Below, piece after piece: positions 38,791 through 52,090 of a stretch of DNA of 64,000 bases. The position numbers were made by a program, and so were the translations under genes. This DNA is from Dasyornis broadbenti. Its lineage: Eukaryota; Chordata; Aves; Passeriformes; Dasyornithidae. The notes beneath the pieces are model-generated. The model made no database searches. It saw only the letters and a list, made by a program, of their open reading frames with translations, and was not told the origin of the DNA. How positions within the stretch are numbered: position 1 is the stretch's first letter; each line of letters starts with the position of its first letter. Location of the stretch: assembly GCA_013397935.1 (NCBI GenBank), contig VZRN01004390.1:1063706-1127705 (forward strand). Direction: 5' to 3'.

Positions 38791-41063
38791 AAAGAAGCAC
38801 CTTATTTTAGTTGTGAAAGGCAAAATTTTGGAAGCCAAAATCTATAACAGCATTAAGTCATACTTTGCCACCATTTTTGACAAATTTTTCTCTTTTTTTC
38901 CAGAAATTATTCTTATTTGAGAACTCATTCAAAACCACCAATATCAGCATACTGTAAAAACTATATAGTGTCCTTATCCAAAGTACCTCTGTATAATAAA
39001 TTTTGCAACATTGCAAATCCTAATCTGATTTCTTTACAGATTTCAAACTGAGAACAAGCACACTCAAATATAAATAATGTATAATATGTTTTCTATAGGT
39101 ATAAATAATAAAGTATATTAACTGTTTCTAAATATGGAATAAGTATATATTGTATATTTAAATTATTTTAGTATTTTTTCAAAAATTGAGAACAAGAGAT
39201 AATAAAAATTTTTTGCTTGGCAATTAGCTTTCTAAATGAATGTGTAGAGATATGTAATCACAATGTCTAGGAAAAGAAGTCTATTTTCCTACTATTTTGA
39301 GGAATTCTAAGACTATGAAAGCAGTGTAGCTTCCTCAGCAAGAGAAGGACTCAGGGATTATGCAGAAGCACAGATTCTGGCAGGAATCCTAGACATGTGG
39401 ATTCTTTGAATCACAGTGTACTCAGTAAAGATCAGGTGTCAGTCCTGGATCAGCTTCTGGTCTTAAGAGCTCTCAGGAAACTTGAAGAGGTTCTGAGAAT
39501 TCTAGCTAACAGATAAAAGCAGACTTCACAAATGGTGTCTGCTGTCTGGACCTTCTTACCCCTTACATGATACCTGGTTAGCTACTGCAAGATTTTTATG
39601 TTGGAATTTTTTTGAGGATACGGTACATGTCTAAAACTGTGGTGAATTCATTAACTAAAAATGTCTAGAAATTTATTTTAAGACTCTATGCAGAATCTAA
39701 AATTAGTATTAAAGTACTTCAAAACAAACACCTCTGGATATCACTGTTATAAAGAAATGGAAAAGGTCTCACTTCTTTTTGAAAACAAAACAAATCAAGA
39801 AAAAGTCTTGAAAAAATATTTCTTTCTTTAGGTAAAAATAGTGTAGCCAAGTAACAAAAAGCAAACAGACAAAGTCAGAAGGCCTACGAGTGATTCCTTC
39901 TGGTTCTCCAATGATTTAACAGTTGAGACATTTGTTCAAAAATCTCCAGGGGAACAAAGCTTCTCTGTAACCATATTCCATGTTTCAAACTACTTACCGG
40001 AAGCATAGTTTAAGTGAACAATGCAGCCATAGAAGTCGCACAAGTCACTAATGTTTTCACTTTCTAATATTTACATATCCTAAAATTATATATAAAACCC
40101 TGTACTCTTATAAAGATCTGACTTTTTATCTGTTCTTTGGAAATAGATAATTAACCCAGTAATACTTTCCCTTCCATATTCCCATTCCTTAAAAAAGCAC
40201 AAATTTGCACCAAGTGTTTCTAAATTCACTGCAACTTCTGGTAAGTGAACGAACAAAGGAATTCTGGCAATGCTTAATGTTTAGTCATTCCTTTAAATTT
40301 CCTCCATGTTTTATAAAGATTCACTCTTTCATCTACGTGAAGAAACATTCTTTCATTAGCTAGCTTTCCATTAGAAAGTCATCTACCTTTCTACAAGGTG
40401 TCTAGTCCCAAAGTAAAACAATCTGTCTGCCTAACAATCTAATTGCCTTTTCATACCAACTCATTTGGAAGCATAGCCCATTGTAAGTGCTGTATGCTTC
40501 ACTGCTGAAGCATCTCACACTGAAAGACTTTAAAATCTGCTTGGCAAGGGAAAGATTTTCTTGGCTCTCCATCTGTGAGGCAAAACTGAATGGAAGGTGG
40601 TAAGCCGTGGTCCATAGTTTTCTATAAAAGCAGATCATCACTGGCTTACTAATTTCCATAGTAGTGTTTGAGAAATGTCACTGGAAATGTAACTGGTACC
40701 ATACCCATTCCTGAGATTACCTGAGATTTTTCAGCAATCTTCTATGGCCCAATGTATCATTGAGTTTTTTCCATTTTTGATCATTTCACCAAGACTTGCC
40801 GTAGTTCATTATATAATAGTATTCAAAGGGTCTGTACCCAGGGGGTCTATCCACAGACAGTGTTACAATGCAACAGAGAAATGGATATCACAAGGGGAGA
40901 TTGATCTGACCGATTTTTATCAGGTTATGCTACATGAGAATACCGGGAATGTTATCTGACGCCGAGAAAATCCAAGTATAAATTATTCAGAATGAAAAAG
41001 TTTATAATTTCCACTGAAATTTTGCCAGCTGAACTATTTGAAAACTACTATGAGCAGTGTGGA
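38791..41063. other. AT-rich stretch with no recognised gene
   Basis: Includes a strongly AT-rich part (39060-39190) dominated by TATA/ATTT words. No exon, repeat family or RNA gene was recognised. The 85-codon minus frame at 40402-40659 has no known domain. Confidence 0.5.
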
Positions 41064-41350
41064 ATTTTCTTTTCTCTTTCCTTTCCTTTCCTTTCCTTTC
41101 CTTTCCTTTCCTTTCCTTTCCTTTCCTTTCCTTTCCTTTCCTTTCCTTTCCTTTCCTTTCCTTTCTTTTNNNNNNNNNNNNNNNNNNNNNNNTTTTCTTT
41201 TCTTTTCTTTTCTTTTCTTTTCTTTTCTTTTCTTTTCTTTTCTTTTCTTTTCTTTTCTTTTCTTTTCTTTTCTTTTCTTTTCTTTTCTTTTCTTTTCTTT
41301 TCTTTTCTTTTCTTTTCTTTTCTTTTCTTTTCTTTTCTTTTCTTTTCTTT
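41064..41350. repeat. Compound (TTTCC)n-(TTTTC)n microsatellite with gap
   Basis: Left part (about 41075-41164) is TTTCC units. The right part (41193-41350) is TTTTC units, about 30 of them. The switch is next to a run of N. The strand bias is complete: one strand is pure pyrimidine apart from flanks, so the tract could form triplex (H-DNA) structures. The Phe/Ser/Leu-rich and Lys/Arg-rich frames across it are artefacts. Confidence 0.97.
41170..41192. other. Assembly gap (23 N)
   Basis: A run of 23 N inside the pentanucleotide microsatellite. Its stated size is probably not reliable because both edges are tandem repeat. Confidence 0.99.
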
Positions 41351-44300
41351 ATTTGAAAATGGATTAATTTGAGGATGATTTGTACATTAAAAATGGAGGG
41401 AGTCACATCTCTCCAGCTTTACATGTCAGTCCAGCCCCTGAAGTCATACTACTTTTTCCTGCTCAGGCAAGCCAGGAACGACCCTACTAAGAAAAGACAG
41501 CTGATGCCTTAGATGGCCTGACTTTGTCTACAGCTAATGGAAGTGTCTGGAATTCCAAAAGACTGTTTGTGCAGGGAGATAATGTAATACTACCTCAGTT
41601 AATTGACATTCTACCATTTCTCTACTCTCATTCTGGTACTGGTCACCAAGGCACAAGCTGTTCTTGGCTATGTGATCCCATACCATGGCATTTTGGCACA
41701 TGCCAGTTCAGATTTACACAAAGAAATCTTTGTGGTTAGAACCTGAATTTCTGTGGATTAACCTACCACTATATTTAAATCAGTGAAAGCCAAACCCATA
41801 CTCCTCATGCCTGTGGGAAGAGAATAACTCACATCTTGATTTGGTTGCCTTTGTAAAAACCATAGTTCCTTGCAGGCTTACAAAGAAAAACAGTCACCTC
41901 ATAATCTTGCAGACTAAAAGCAGAGGCCTATGCTAATGAGCAGGGAGAGCCAAGTTCTACTTCCACTGTTAACTATGCCTCAGAAAACAACTGAAGGTGT
42001 GATTCATCTCACCTAATTTAACCATCTTTAGTCACGCATCTATTTTGCTACTGTCAACTAGGCTACCTCTAAAGCAAATAGAACCAAAAGGATCTTCTAA
42101 GATAGTATCTGAAATAGGAATGGTAAGTGCTGTCTGGATGTGCATCTCTCTTTACAGTAGAGAGTGGGATGAGAGGCTCAATAACCTTTATTCTCTCTTT
42201 ACTAGTTACTCTGGGTCTAGGTCTTCTCAACAGTCAGTACAGGAAGATAGGCATCTTCAGCATCTAACTGATTCCACCTTTTTCCTTTAAAACTGATCTT
42301 GGAATAGGACACTTCTGAAGTTGCTTCTGTATCTCCATTGACTCAAAGAACCAACATGGAAAAAATTCCCATCAAAACAGTAACTCAAACTGACTAGGAT
42401 AAAAGTCACCTGTGGATACATCTTCCGGAATTGGTTAAAGGAAACAACTGTAAATTATTTTTAGCTAAATTTTAGCATTCAGTTTAACTAGCAGTAATGC
42501 AAGAACATTGACGAGGTATTATCAATTTAAAAGCCAAACGAATAAGCACTGAATAAGGTCTAATCTGTCTAAGTAAAACCAACATAAGCATCTCATTAAA
42601 ATGCCTGCTAGCATGTGATTAATAGTTCCAGTTGGGTGTCTGGGTAAAATATTAACAATTTGCATCATAACTACTTCGTTAGTAGTTTTTATGTCTTCAC
42701 TAATTCTGTCAGAATAAAGAAACTCCTGCTGGCTTATGTTCTTATGGAAATACAGTTTCTTGACACAGTAGTAAATTAGAAAACACCCATGCTGGATTGT
42801 AGCAGCACAACTATTTTACTTTACCTTACTGTAATTCCATGACTTATCAAGACACATTCTGTGTGTCTAAACAAGCATTCTACTACAAAGATGCCTGGTC
42901 TTAAATTTTGGCATGAACACTGAAGTTCACATACATGAGCAAAATGAAAAAACACACACAGTGCAAACACAGCTCACTCTGCTAAGATGGAGGCGAAGGG
43001 AGCACACGCTGTCTCTACACTACATACTTGTCTTTCAAGAGAAGGGACAAATTGCTCCTAAGCATAGTAAAAATGGAGCCATTAAAACAAAAGCAAATTT
43101 TATAGAGGAAAATTTCATATAGACACTTTTCCTTCCAAATACTCTGTTCATCTGATCATTTTCATTTGGCTTTTCATTTGTATGGTTTAAAGAAGATTTT
43201 ATTGTTGCATAATGACAGCTATGTGAAGAATGGTCACACATACCTAGGCAATGAAAAACTGAAAGGAAAGATGCAGATCATTTACCAAATACCTAGACTG
43301 TGAGTCAATATATTTTGGATGCCTCAAGTGCTACCAGTGTGTGATGGAAATTATGAAAATTGAGAACAGCAAAGCTACTCCTGGTAAATTATGGCTTAGA
43401 ATTAAACCAAATGATTCAAAACTTAAAACAGTAAAACAACAGAGATATAGTCATGCACAAATAATAAACCAATTAAAAAAAAAAAAAAAGAAGAAGAAGA
43501 CAAAAGATAAAAGAGTGGATTTGAAAAGGAGTTTTCTTCCAGTCAGGTGATTAAAAAACTCCGCAATCTATAATCTCATCTTGTCAGAAATTGTCCGAAT
43601 GTCTATTTAGTGACCAGAGACTTGTTTAACTCATTCACCGTTTTTATCTCTCAACTGTTATGCTGTGTTTCACAGCTGGAGAGTAAACATGCCAAAAGTT
43701 GACATTCTAAGTAGCTCTGAAAATATTTGAATCCCAGACATATTTTTTAAGCAAATTGCAAATTTGGCTTCCCCACTTAAGTAGATACCAAAGGGCATGT
43801 AGCTCGGCCAGTCTCCAAACTGGCTGTGATACCTAGGAGGAGTTTACTTCAAATTGATTCTTTCACAGGGTCAGCAAGCAATCCAAGAATGGTAGTAATA
43901 TTTTTGGAAATTCTGGTTTTGATCCACCATAGGGGAAAAAAAATAATGAGTTTAGCAGTGTTAAATCAAATGCTGCTGGAAAGATGTCCACAAACCAATT
44001 CAGTGTAGAAATATTTCCGTGTTGGCTTAACTTCTTTATCTTTTACTGAAAAGGGAAAAATATATGACCATTCATTTGTACCATAAAAGGAAAAACTAAA
44101 AATTCAGTATATTTTGGTCTCAAAGCAGATAAATTTCTCTTTGCAATATTACATGCAAAACCACTGTTTTGATTAAAGGGGAGGACATTTCTGTAGTAGT
44201 AATTATCACAGCCTAGTCTACATTTTACAACAGGAAGAGGACTAATTTCACAATTGTGAATGTGAGCATTCAGCTGTACGGTTCTAATGGTGTATCTTCC

Positions 44301-47189
44301 CTGCAAAATAGTTTAAAAATAAGCAAAGTAATGTTTAATGTATAATTCAAAATTCTCTGATGAAAATGGCCTGGTAAAATTTCATTCTATGAAATTTCAT
44401 TCTTATTCAACCATTGGGGAAAAGAAGAAAAAGAGCCTACATTATAAAATTCAAAACTTAAAGTATGTGAAAGATGCAGAATCACTGACCCTGGTAGATG
44501 AAATCCTCTAAATTCTCAGAAAAATCATCTGAAGGAAGCGGTCAAGAGAAAATCAAAACTCTCAAAAATATTAGACTGGAAATTTCTACCAAAGGAATGG
44601 AAGAGGAAGGTGTCAGCAGACAGAGTTTGTACTATAATTTTTTTGTGTGAGCATTACTTATCAGTAAATATCTAATCGAGGGTTTATGAAGACATTTTTC
44701 CATATTTTCAATATTTTTTATTTTTATTCTTTCCTAAATTATAGGCCACAGAAGTTCAAGTAGGGAACAACCACCCAAATTCTCCACTGACCCTTCACTT
44801 ATTCAATCCAACTGTCCCTAAGCTAAAATAAGAACACAATATCTGCCAGGTCTGCAGAACATGTGGTGTGTTCACGGCGATGAGCTGGGACAAAAATTGC
44901 CAGGGCACAACTGGATTTCCAAAAGAAATTTCTCTCTCCAACTCAGGCTGGAACAGATTGTATCAGCATCAGCAGGTTCTTAAAATGACAGAAAGAATTA
45001 GTAATAATGATACCAACACCTGAATATAATCCCTTGCAGCCTCTGTTAGCACTAGCTATAATGCAGATTCACAAACAAGCAGTGATTTTAAACTCAAAGT
45101 TGTCACCAGACTCAAGCTGAAGTGTTGTTTTTTTCTTATTTCAGAGAGTGTTCTAACTTCACATTTCATATGTAATTGTTTCATGGGAATCTTAAGAGTA
45201 GATGATATGAAAAAATTATTATTCAAATAAAGATTCTAAGAAAATGTGTCTGATATCTTCCTCTTCACCTTTGGTCCTGGAATGGAAGAAAGTTCTTCAG
45301 TTTTTAAAATTTATAAAGCTAGACATTTGCCAAAATGTATTTTGAACAGCAAAGGCTAAATTTGGATAACCTTAACTCCAAATATGTTCAATACCCTTTG
45401 TCTTTTCCTCTGGGTGTTCCCCAGAAGATGGTATTCAAGACCAATTTTGTCAACAATTTTCAGATTCAGTTACTTGCCTGAGAAAATAGTGAAGCTTTTA
45501 AGTAATTTAGGAAAGGAAGACAGGTAAATAAGATATCGTAATGGTTGTTAGTTCTGAATGGTGTTTGTCAGATTCAGTATAGCAAACTCTTTCACTTGCC
45601 TTGTGTCTTACGCTTGTGGTATTTTTCTTACGCTGACTATTCATGTAGTAGAATGACTGGGCAGAGAGTAGAAATGCTGTAAAACAACTGTGATTTTATT
45701 ATTCCTCCATTTTAATTACTGTCATAGACTGGTATTTTGTGTGTTGCTTCTTCTCACCAAATTTTAATTTTTCGCCTGCATGCAGTAATGTAAGTGATAT
45801 CAGCAACTTAGAGATTCACACACTGCAATACAATGATTACAGAGTGTCACTAACATTTTTCAAATCATTAGACTTCTTTCAAAAATTCTGTCCAGAGTCA
45901 TGTATTTAGTGGAAAAGAAGAAAAAAGAGAATGAGTGAATGAGTGAACAAACAAAAGAAAGAATGATAGTTGCAAATAGAAGACATGTGAGCTGAAATTT
46001 TTTAGGGTAATTAGAGAATTTGATACCTGTGAGAAACAGGTCACATCAGTATTACCTACAGGTGGCTCATCTACAGTGTGGTGTATTTACACTATCAGCA
46101 CTTCTCTAATATTACTGTAGATTTCCTGAAAAGAAAAGCAATAAATTAAAGAATGCTACATTTGACAAAAAGAACAGAGTACAATAAACTTGTCAAATCA
46201 ATCCCTCATTCTGTTCATCTCCTAGCCTGAAGGTAACTATTCTCTATCTCTTTTCTAAGTCAGCATGCCATCTGGAGCTGGGAGCAGACTAAAAATGCGT
46301 TTTCTTTTCTGTTTTGTTTCGTGTTCTGTTTTCTGTGGCAGAGGCACTATTGACACTGCTATAAAGTAAGCTCAACACTTCTGTTTTAAAGACACTTAGA
46401 TCAGCTGACTGTGAGTGTATTGACTATAGATAAAAGCAACACTAAATAAGTTTTTGAAAAACTACAATAATTTTTCTGTATTTTTATATTGTTATATGGC
46501 TACTGGAAGTAAATGTTTTCATTTGGGTTTAGGTAACAGAGATATGAATTTTGGCAAATCAGTAGAGTTTTTTCCATTCAGAATTTGACAAATAGATTTT
46601 TAATTGGATATTTCGGATCATTCTCCTCAGTATGCTTTATTCACTTAGAGGAAATTGAGCTTTCATTAGACAATTTTTTAAAAATTTTTTTTACAGTAAG
46701 CTAATAGCTGCTCTTCTTAGCAGTTTTTTTTTTTTTAATACATTCATTCAATAATATATTTTGCTTGCTCTACTAATCCATAATTTCACATTTAATTTAC
46801 TATGAAATTAGTTATTTTCTTACAGAAACTGCTACAAACAGCCATATGAAAAAAAGAAGTTCTTGTCAGTCACAATGTGAATATAATCTTAAAATGGGAT
46901 TAAACATTCTTAGAAGTTCACAGTTCAGTGTATCATATACTGACAACATAATTTGCTTAAAGTCTTAATTAATTTTGGTCATACTATAAATTCACTAAAC
47001 ATACTGCAAAGTAATTTGAATGCTACTATGAAAAAAAGCCAAACCAACAATCCACTGTTTTACAATACACATTCTCGACAGCCACTCCAAACACCTGCAA
47101 TAGGCATGTTGCAGTTACAGGGACTAAAGCGTCACTTCAGTAGTGGAATTTTGCCCTTTAAAGGCAGTGCAAAAATTTTCTGGTCAAAC
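41351..47189. other. AT-rich stretch with no recognised gene
   Basis: Short frames only, none above 90 codons. A 15-A run followed by AAG units is at 43475-43500 and a T run at 46724-46736. Repeated GAAT/GAGT words occur near 45930-45963. I see no named repeat family or gene. Confidence 0.5.
43475..43500. repeat. Poly(A) plus (GAA)n tract
   Basis: Fifteen A residues followed by GAAGAAGAAGA. Simple repeat, no tail of a recognisable retrogene upstream. Confidence 0.9.
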
Positions 47190-47600
47190 ACATCTCAAAA
47201 AGACAACTGTGAACAGAGTAGGAGTCCAGGATCCTATGCACGCTGTTCCTAAGTCAGGACTGCCTGAATAGCATCTGCAGAGGATGTCCCTGCATTTTCC
47301 TGTGTGTACACTCTGGTCACAGATGAGCTCTTCTTGCGGGTCTGCTCTTTGCTCCCAGCATGGTCCCCAGGGCTGCCTCCTGCGCCACTGCAGGGATGGC
47401 TTCAGTGCCTGAACCTGGGGCAGTAGGAGCACACTGGATGTCATGCCTGTACTCTGCCCAGCACAGGAACCAGTGCTCTGCACAAGGCTGCAGCCAGCCA
47501 GCACATGCAGCAAAGAGGGGCTTGCCATCAAAAAGAAGCAGGAAAGGATTTGTCCAAACCTACAGAGAGAAGCCTTCAATTGCTTGAGGTCAGCATCTGC
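47190..47600. other. GC-rich block of unknown origin
   Basis: About 400 bp richer in GC than its flanks. A 147-codon minus-strand frame (47184-47627) and a 75-codon plus frame (47360-47587) cross it, without recognisable domains. It may be an old LTR or other unclassified repeat. Coding potential is not supported. Confidence 0.45.
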
Positions 47601-50269
47601 AATTTTATACTGAGAGTATTTCCCCACAAATTTTCTTCAACATTACATATTCATCTAACAGACATATAACATGGCACCACAAACCTGTCCTTCCAATAAA
47701 TACACACTGACAGAAACACCCGAAAAGGGCAGACTCAGCTCAGTGCTTCCACGGAATAACTCCCATTAGACTGTGGAACCTTATTCCCCTCTCACTTGTT
47801 CTTTCCACTTCTATTCTGTCCCACAGACCTTTCTGGACCTGTCCTTTACCTTTTCTTCATGTCTCTATCTCCAGTTTCGTACACTTGCCATTCATTGAAT
47901 ATTCCTCTTTTTTTCAAATATATGCTTAGAAATAAGGGTCCAGATCAATAAAGGAGCTGAAACTAGGTCTCCTACTGAAAGGTTGAATACCGAAAATCCT
48001 TAGCTATTAGACAGATGAGACTTTTATATGGGTGCTACACTGACATCCACTGAAAGTGGTTGCTACTTATGCCATTTGCCAACAATCGAATGCTGTCCCT
48101 GTGTGTCAAACATGCTGAGGGAATTTGATAGTGAGTTTCGGTGGGGACTCCATGGATTCACTTTGGACTTGACAATCCAGGGGCAAGCACAGATGAAATT
48201 TTGGATTCTTAGTTGCTCAGAACAAAACAGTTGTCCAGAATAGTTACAGAAATGAGGAGTCATGCAGAAAGAGTCACTCACAATATCCAATGGGCATTAG
48301 AACAGCTCAGTGCTGCACAACACTTCATGCAGAATAATTTGATTTCATAGCTAGTCAAAATGACATTGGAAAGCTTTGTACCAATCAAGTGGAACTGATA
48401 CGCTAAAATGGTCCACTCACTTGTCAGCTCAGCATCTACATTCTAGCCAGCTAAGAATGTCTGTCTTCATGTCTTCATCTCTAGCCCTTTCATCTGAATA
48501 CATGTTTTACAGAGTTAGGTTAATAACACCAGGCATTTATGTATGTTTGCTAGGGGAGGGGGGAAATGTAAAAGGATTTGCTGGTGAAACAATGTGAGGT
48601 GGATGCTCTTGGGGGCTGATTAGTGTGCTGCAGCTGAGCTTCAGAGATAAGAAAACACTGCACTGCTTTACAAAAGGCATTGCCTAGTACAAATAGGCAT
48701 AAGAATTTCAATGGCATTTCAAAGGAATATTATAATTGGAAGCACGTTAAATCAATTCTTGAATGGCAATTTTTAACTTGCATAGTTCAGATGTTTCTCC
48801 TGGCAACCTTCCCTAATGTCATTATCACTTACTAAAATTTGATACCATCTACAACCTGAGCCCAAATTCCTGACACACAGTACCACAGAAGTAAATATTA
48901 TGCCAGATTAAAGAGTAGCATGTTTTGACAATTATGCAGACAAACGCTCCTCTTTTGCAACAAGGAAGTCTCAGAAAATATGTAAATACTTAGGCAGTTA
49001 AATTGTGTGCAACTTGTGCACAAGGGAAATAACTTAAACACACAGCCCCAAGCTATTGCAATGCCTTTGTTTGTGTCAAACAGTCAAACAAAACAGAAGA
49101 CATTCGGTTCCTTCCAAGAAATTTCATACTCATTTCTAACCTGAAGTCGTATAACTTCAGGCTGTGATACTCTCTGATCTCTAGCTCAGTGCATGTGAGT
49201 AAAGAGCTGCACAGGAGACCTCACAAGTGTTTTGAAGTAAGACATTATTTTGTGTCAGGATTCAATCCATCACTGGTGAAACCTATTTTCCTAGGGATAT
49301 AAAACTTCTGCTGGAGCTCAATTCTTGTCCTAAATTCTCATCCACATAGTCTTCTAGAGGACAGTCTGGCCTTGTATTACTAACTCCAGTATTAAAGCAC
49401 TTGAAATTTGCTTTCTGTTAATTGAAAGCAGTTCATCTAAAATCTCATCACAATTTAAACTGGCTATGATGCTTATTTGGTTTCTTAGGCTGAACTTTTT
49501 CTCTAATTTCTCTACTGAATCCTACTTTATATATATGCTGGATGTGGTCAGACTTATTTTTACATACATGAGTAAAGGAAGAGGTTATTTTTAAGCATTT
49601 TTAAAAGCTTTTAAAAACTAAGGGGATAAGATAATAACTTTAGAACTTGCATATCAGTGTTATTTCATGTCCCTAGGTACATACTACTATAACATAATTC
49701 AGTATTAAGAACAGCAAACCACAATTTAAGTAGCTACACGTCAGCCTCCCGTCTTTTTTATTGTGATTTTTTTTATGGAAACTAAAGAAAAATGACAAAA
49801 TCCTAATTCACCCTTTACATCACCTTGGCTAGGCATAAACCGAGTATTTAGTCACCATTTACACCAGTTTTCATTTTGTTTGTTGGATTCTTTCTTGATT
49901 TTTTCTTTCATTGTTCAGTAGAAGAACTATTAAATTTATGATAATTATTCTTCCCTCAGGTGAAATCAAAGAATATAAAAGCAGTAAAATTAAAATGTTA
50001 TACAAGAATGTGTAAAGGGAAGGCTAGCTGATACGAAGACAACAGATGACATCACGTAGGGAGGATAAAGAGAATCAGATAAGGAAAGTATGAAGTAAAG
50101 GGAATTTAGAAGGAATTTATTGCCTTATTTTTAATTATTTTTTGCTAAGCACGTCTGCTGAAATTTTACAATGCATCCTTAATTGTCTGTACAGGTTTGC
50201 TATACTGGGTCAGAACAAAAAACATCTTAGTGTGTTCTAGTAGCAACTAGTGACAGAAAATGTCAGGTA
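47601..50269. other. AT-rich stretch with no recognised gene
   Basis: Short frames (71-75 codons) on both strands overlap near 48028-48290 and show no domains. A 20-bp AT palindrome lies at 49598-49617. No other structure was recognised. Confidence 0.5.
49598..49617. repeat. 20-bp AT-rich perfect palindrome
   Basis: TTTTTAAAAGCTTTTAAAAA equals its own reverse complement. It consists of A/T runs around AGCT, so chance in AT-rich DNA is the simplest explanation. Confidence 0.9.
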
Positions 50270-51480
50270 ATGGTCACACCTGACGGGTCAGAAGAGGTGA
50301 GACTGCCACAGCTTCATGCCCCAGGTCCAACCAATAAAGAGGCTGAGCATGTATTCCCACCGGCACTCATAGAAATGCACGTAAGACACATGGATACACA
50401 CAGCCAGCTGCACAGATCCACATAGACAGAAACACAGGGAATCCATGCAGTAAAAAACAGCACAGGGTCCCTCTGGCCATACACAATGAATCTCTGTTCT
50501 AAACCAGGGTCTCTCTCCAGCTGAAAAGGCTGAAGGTCCATTAGTGGGAAATATATCCACATGTACAATGCAGATTCCCCTAGGGACTGAGCTCAGATCC
50601 CCTCAAAGGTCCAGTATCTGGTCTCTGGATCCTTGATATCTCTTGTTGCCTTAGTACCTGGACACAGGAGCTGCTGGGGCTGCAGCCCCACTCCAGGTGC
50701 TATTCCAGACCCCTCATAGACCCAAACACAAACCCTGCACACAACACACAGGTAGGGACCTGTGTGTTGGCATTCAGATCTCTTGGTGTCTTCAGGACTT
50801 GCCTGGATCCCCTAATCTCTTCAGTCACGATTCCTCCAGTCATCACACACACACACACACGCGCGCGCACGCACAGAGTTTCCAAACCACTTCACCTGCT
50901 CACTGATTAGTTCGGTGACCACACAATGACCAAGCCCTCACTCCCACTACTGGCACCCCAGATGCATGACCCCCAATGACCCACGGTCCCTGCTGCAGCT
51001 GCCACACCTAGAGCTCCATACACACATGTGGAACAGAGAATTAGAGCTCCTTATTTACAAAAAGAATGAGGACTGGAACTTGATGAGAAGATGGGTCAGA
51101 CTGAACTGACCAGGTGCAGGGCATGACCAGACAAGTGTACTGACCAAATGCCAACTTATTGATGTCTTTTATCTGCCTTTTCTTCTAGTCTTCCACACCC
51201 ATTCCTTCCCAAAACGCCTTGAATTCTCCCTTTCACCATTTCACACCTGTGCTAAGACGCCCATTATAAGTTCGCCTGATAAATTCCCCTGTGTCCCACA
51301 AAGGCTCCTTTACCCCTGGGCTAAACCCCTAGCCTGAAAGGAGACCTGGAGAGCCTCTGACCTGTGGATGGGGACTCATGGGGCAGAGAGTCCCATGTGA
51401 CAGCCTGCAGAGGGTTTGGGGCAGGGGGTCTTTTCTCTGAGTAGGTTATTAGGGTCCCAGCACCTGCTGTTGTGCCTCTC
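50270..51480 (-). mobile_element. Probable ERV LTR-derived block, minus strand
   Basis: About 1.2 kb of GC-rich sequence set sharply in AT-rich flanks. Read on the minus strand, it has an 'agataaaagacatcaataag' TATA-like stretch near 51160. A GT/GC-rich part follows, then 'agtggggctgcagccccagc' near 50680, and 'ctcagcctctttattggttg' near 50335. The general plan and several phrases resemble avian LTRs that I remember only loosely. No gag-pol-env sequence is present. I could not define TG...CA termini or a target-site duplication, so the boundaries are approximate. The minus frames of 84 and 90 codons are probably not coding. Confidence 0.45.
50844..50875. repeat. (CA)n(CG)n alternating purine-pyrimidine tract
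   Basis: 32 nt of unbroken pyrimidine-purine alternation, beginning with CA units and passing into four CG units, then CA/CG. Such tracts favour the Z-DNA form. CpG here is retained although CpG is rare elsewhere in the window. Confidence 0.95.
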
Positions 51481-52004
51481 TGTGTTCGGAGAACTGCCTG
51501 TAATTACATTACCTAGCAGTAAATAGGACAAGTTAATAGTGATTCTTTCTCCTATCTACCCTTGTATTTTGCAAAAATCATTGATATAGGCTTTTCCTGA
51601 GACAAAGATTGCTTTCAAGTAACTATGTTCAACTACCACCTATACTTTCATCCATGAAGTCACTTCTTGTTTTTCCTTTTATATTCCCCTGAAGAAATGT
51701 ATTCCACAATCTAATTACATATTATGTGACACAGTACTTAGTTTGTTTTGAACTACTGTCCACACACTTCATGGGGTACCCCTTACTTGTCAGGGTCAGT
51801 AAAAAGTGAAAGGTAATTCTTTATTCCTTTTCATTCATTGACTTGTATCATATCTCTCTGTTGTCTTCGTTTTAATACTGACAGTCCCTGCCTACTCAGC
51901 ACTTCAGCCCCTTCCTACTCAGCACTTTCTTCCACAAAACTGTTCCATTCCTTGGTAAACATTCTCTGTTCTTTTGGGTTTGTTTTTCTTTCTTTCTTCT
52001 TTTT

Positions 52005-52050
52005 NNNNNNNNNNNNNNNNNNNNNNNNNNNNNNNNNNNNNNNNNNNNNN
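52005..52050. other. Assembly gap (46 N)
   Basis: A run of 46 N bordered by a C/T-rich stretch on the left and eight T followed by GTT repeats on the right. The missing sequence is therefore probably a pyrimidine- or T-rich simple repeat. Confidence 0.99.
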
Positions 52051-52090
52051 TTTTTTTTGGTTGTTGTTGTTGTTTTTGTTGTTGTTTTGT
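52051..52090. repeat. T run and (GTT)n microsatellite
   Basis: Eight T, then GTT units with T-rich interruptions, adjoining the gap. Frames rich in Val/Phe or Gln/Lys across it are artefacts. Confidence 0.9.

Noticed and set aside
41002..41406. Frames of 99-134 codons rich in Phe/Ser/Leu or Lys/Arg/Glu
   Set aside because: They are translations of a pure pentanucleotide microsatellite and include the N gap.
41930..42000. Possible MIR-like segment ('gggagagccaagttctac')
   Set aside because: Only one short phrase agrees and no tRNA-type promoter boxes were seen.
49598..49617. AT palindrome considered as a functional site
   Set aside because: Made of A/T runs around AGCT, so chance in AT-rich DNA is likely; kept only as a repeat entry.
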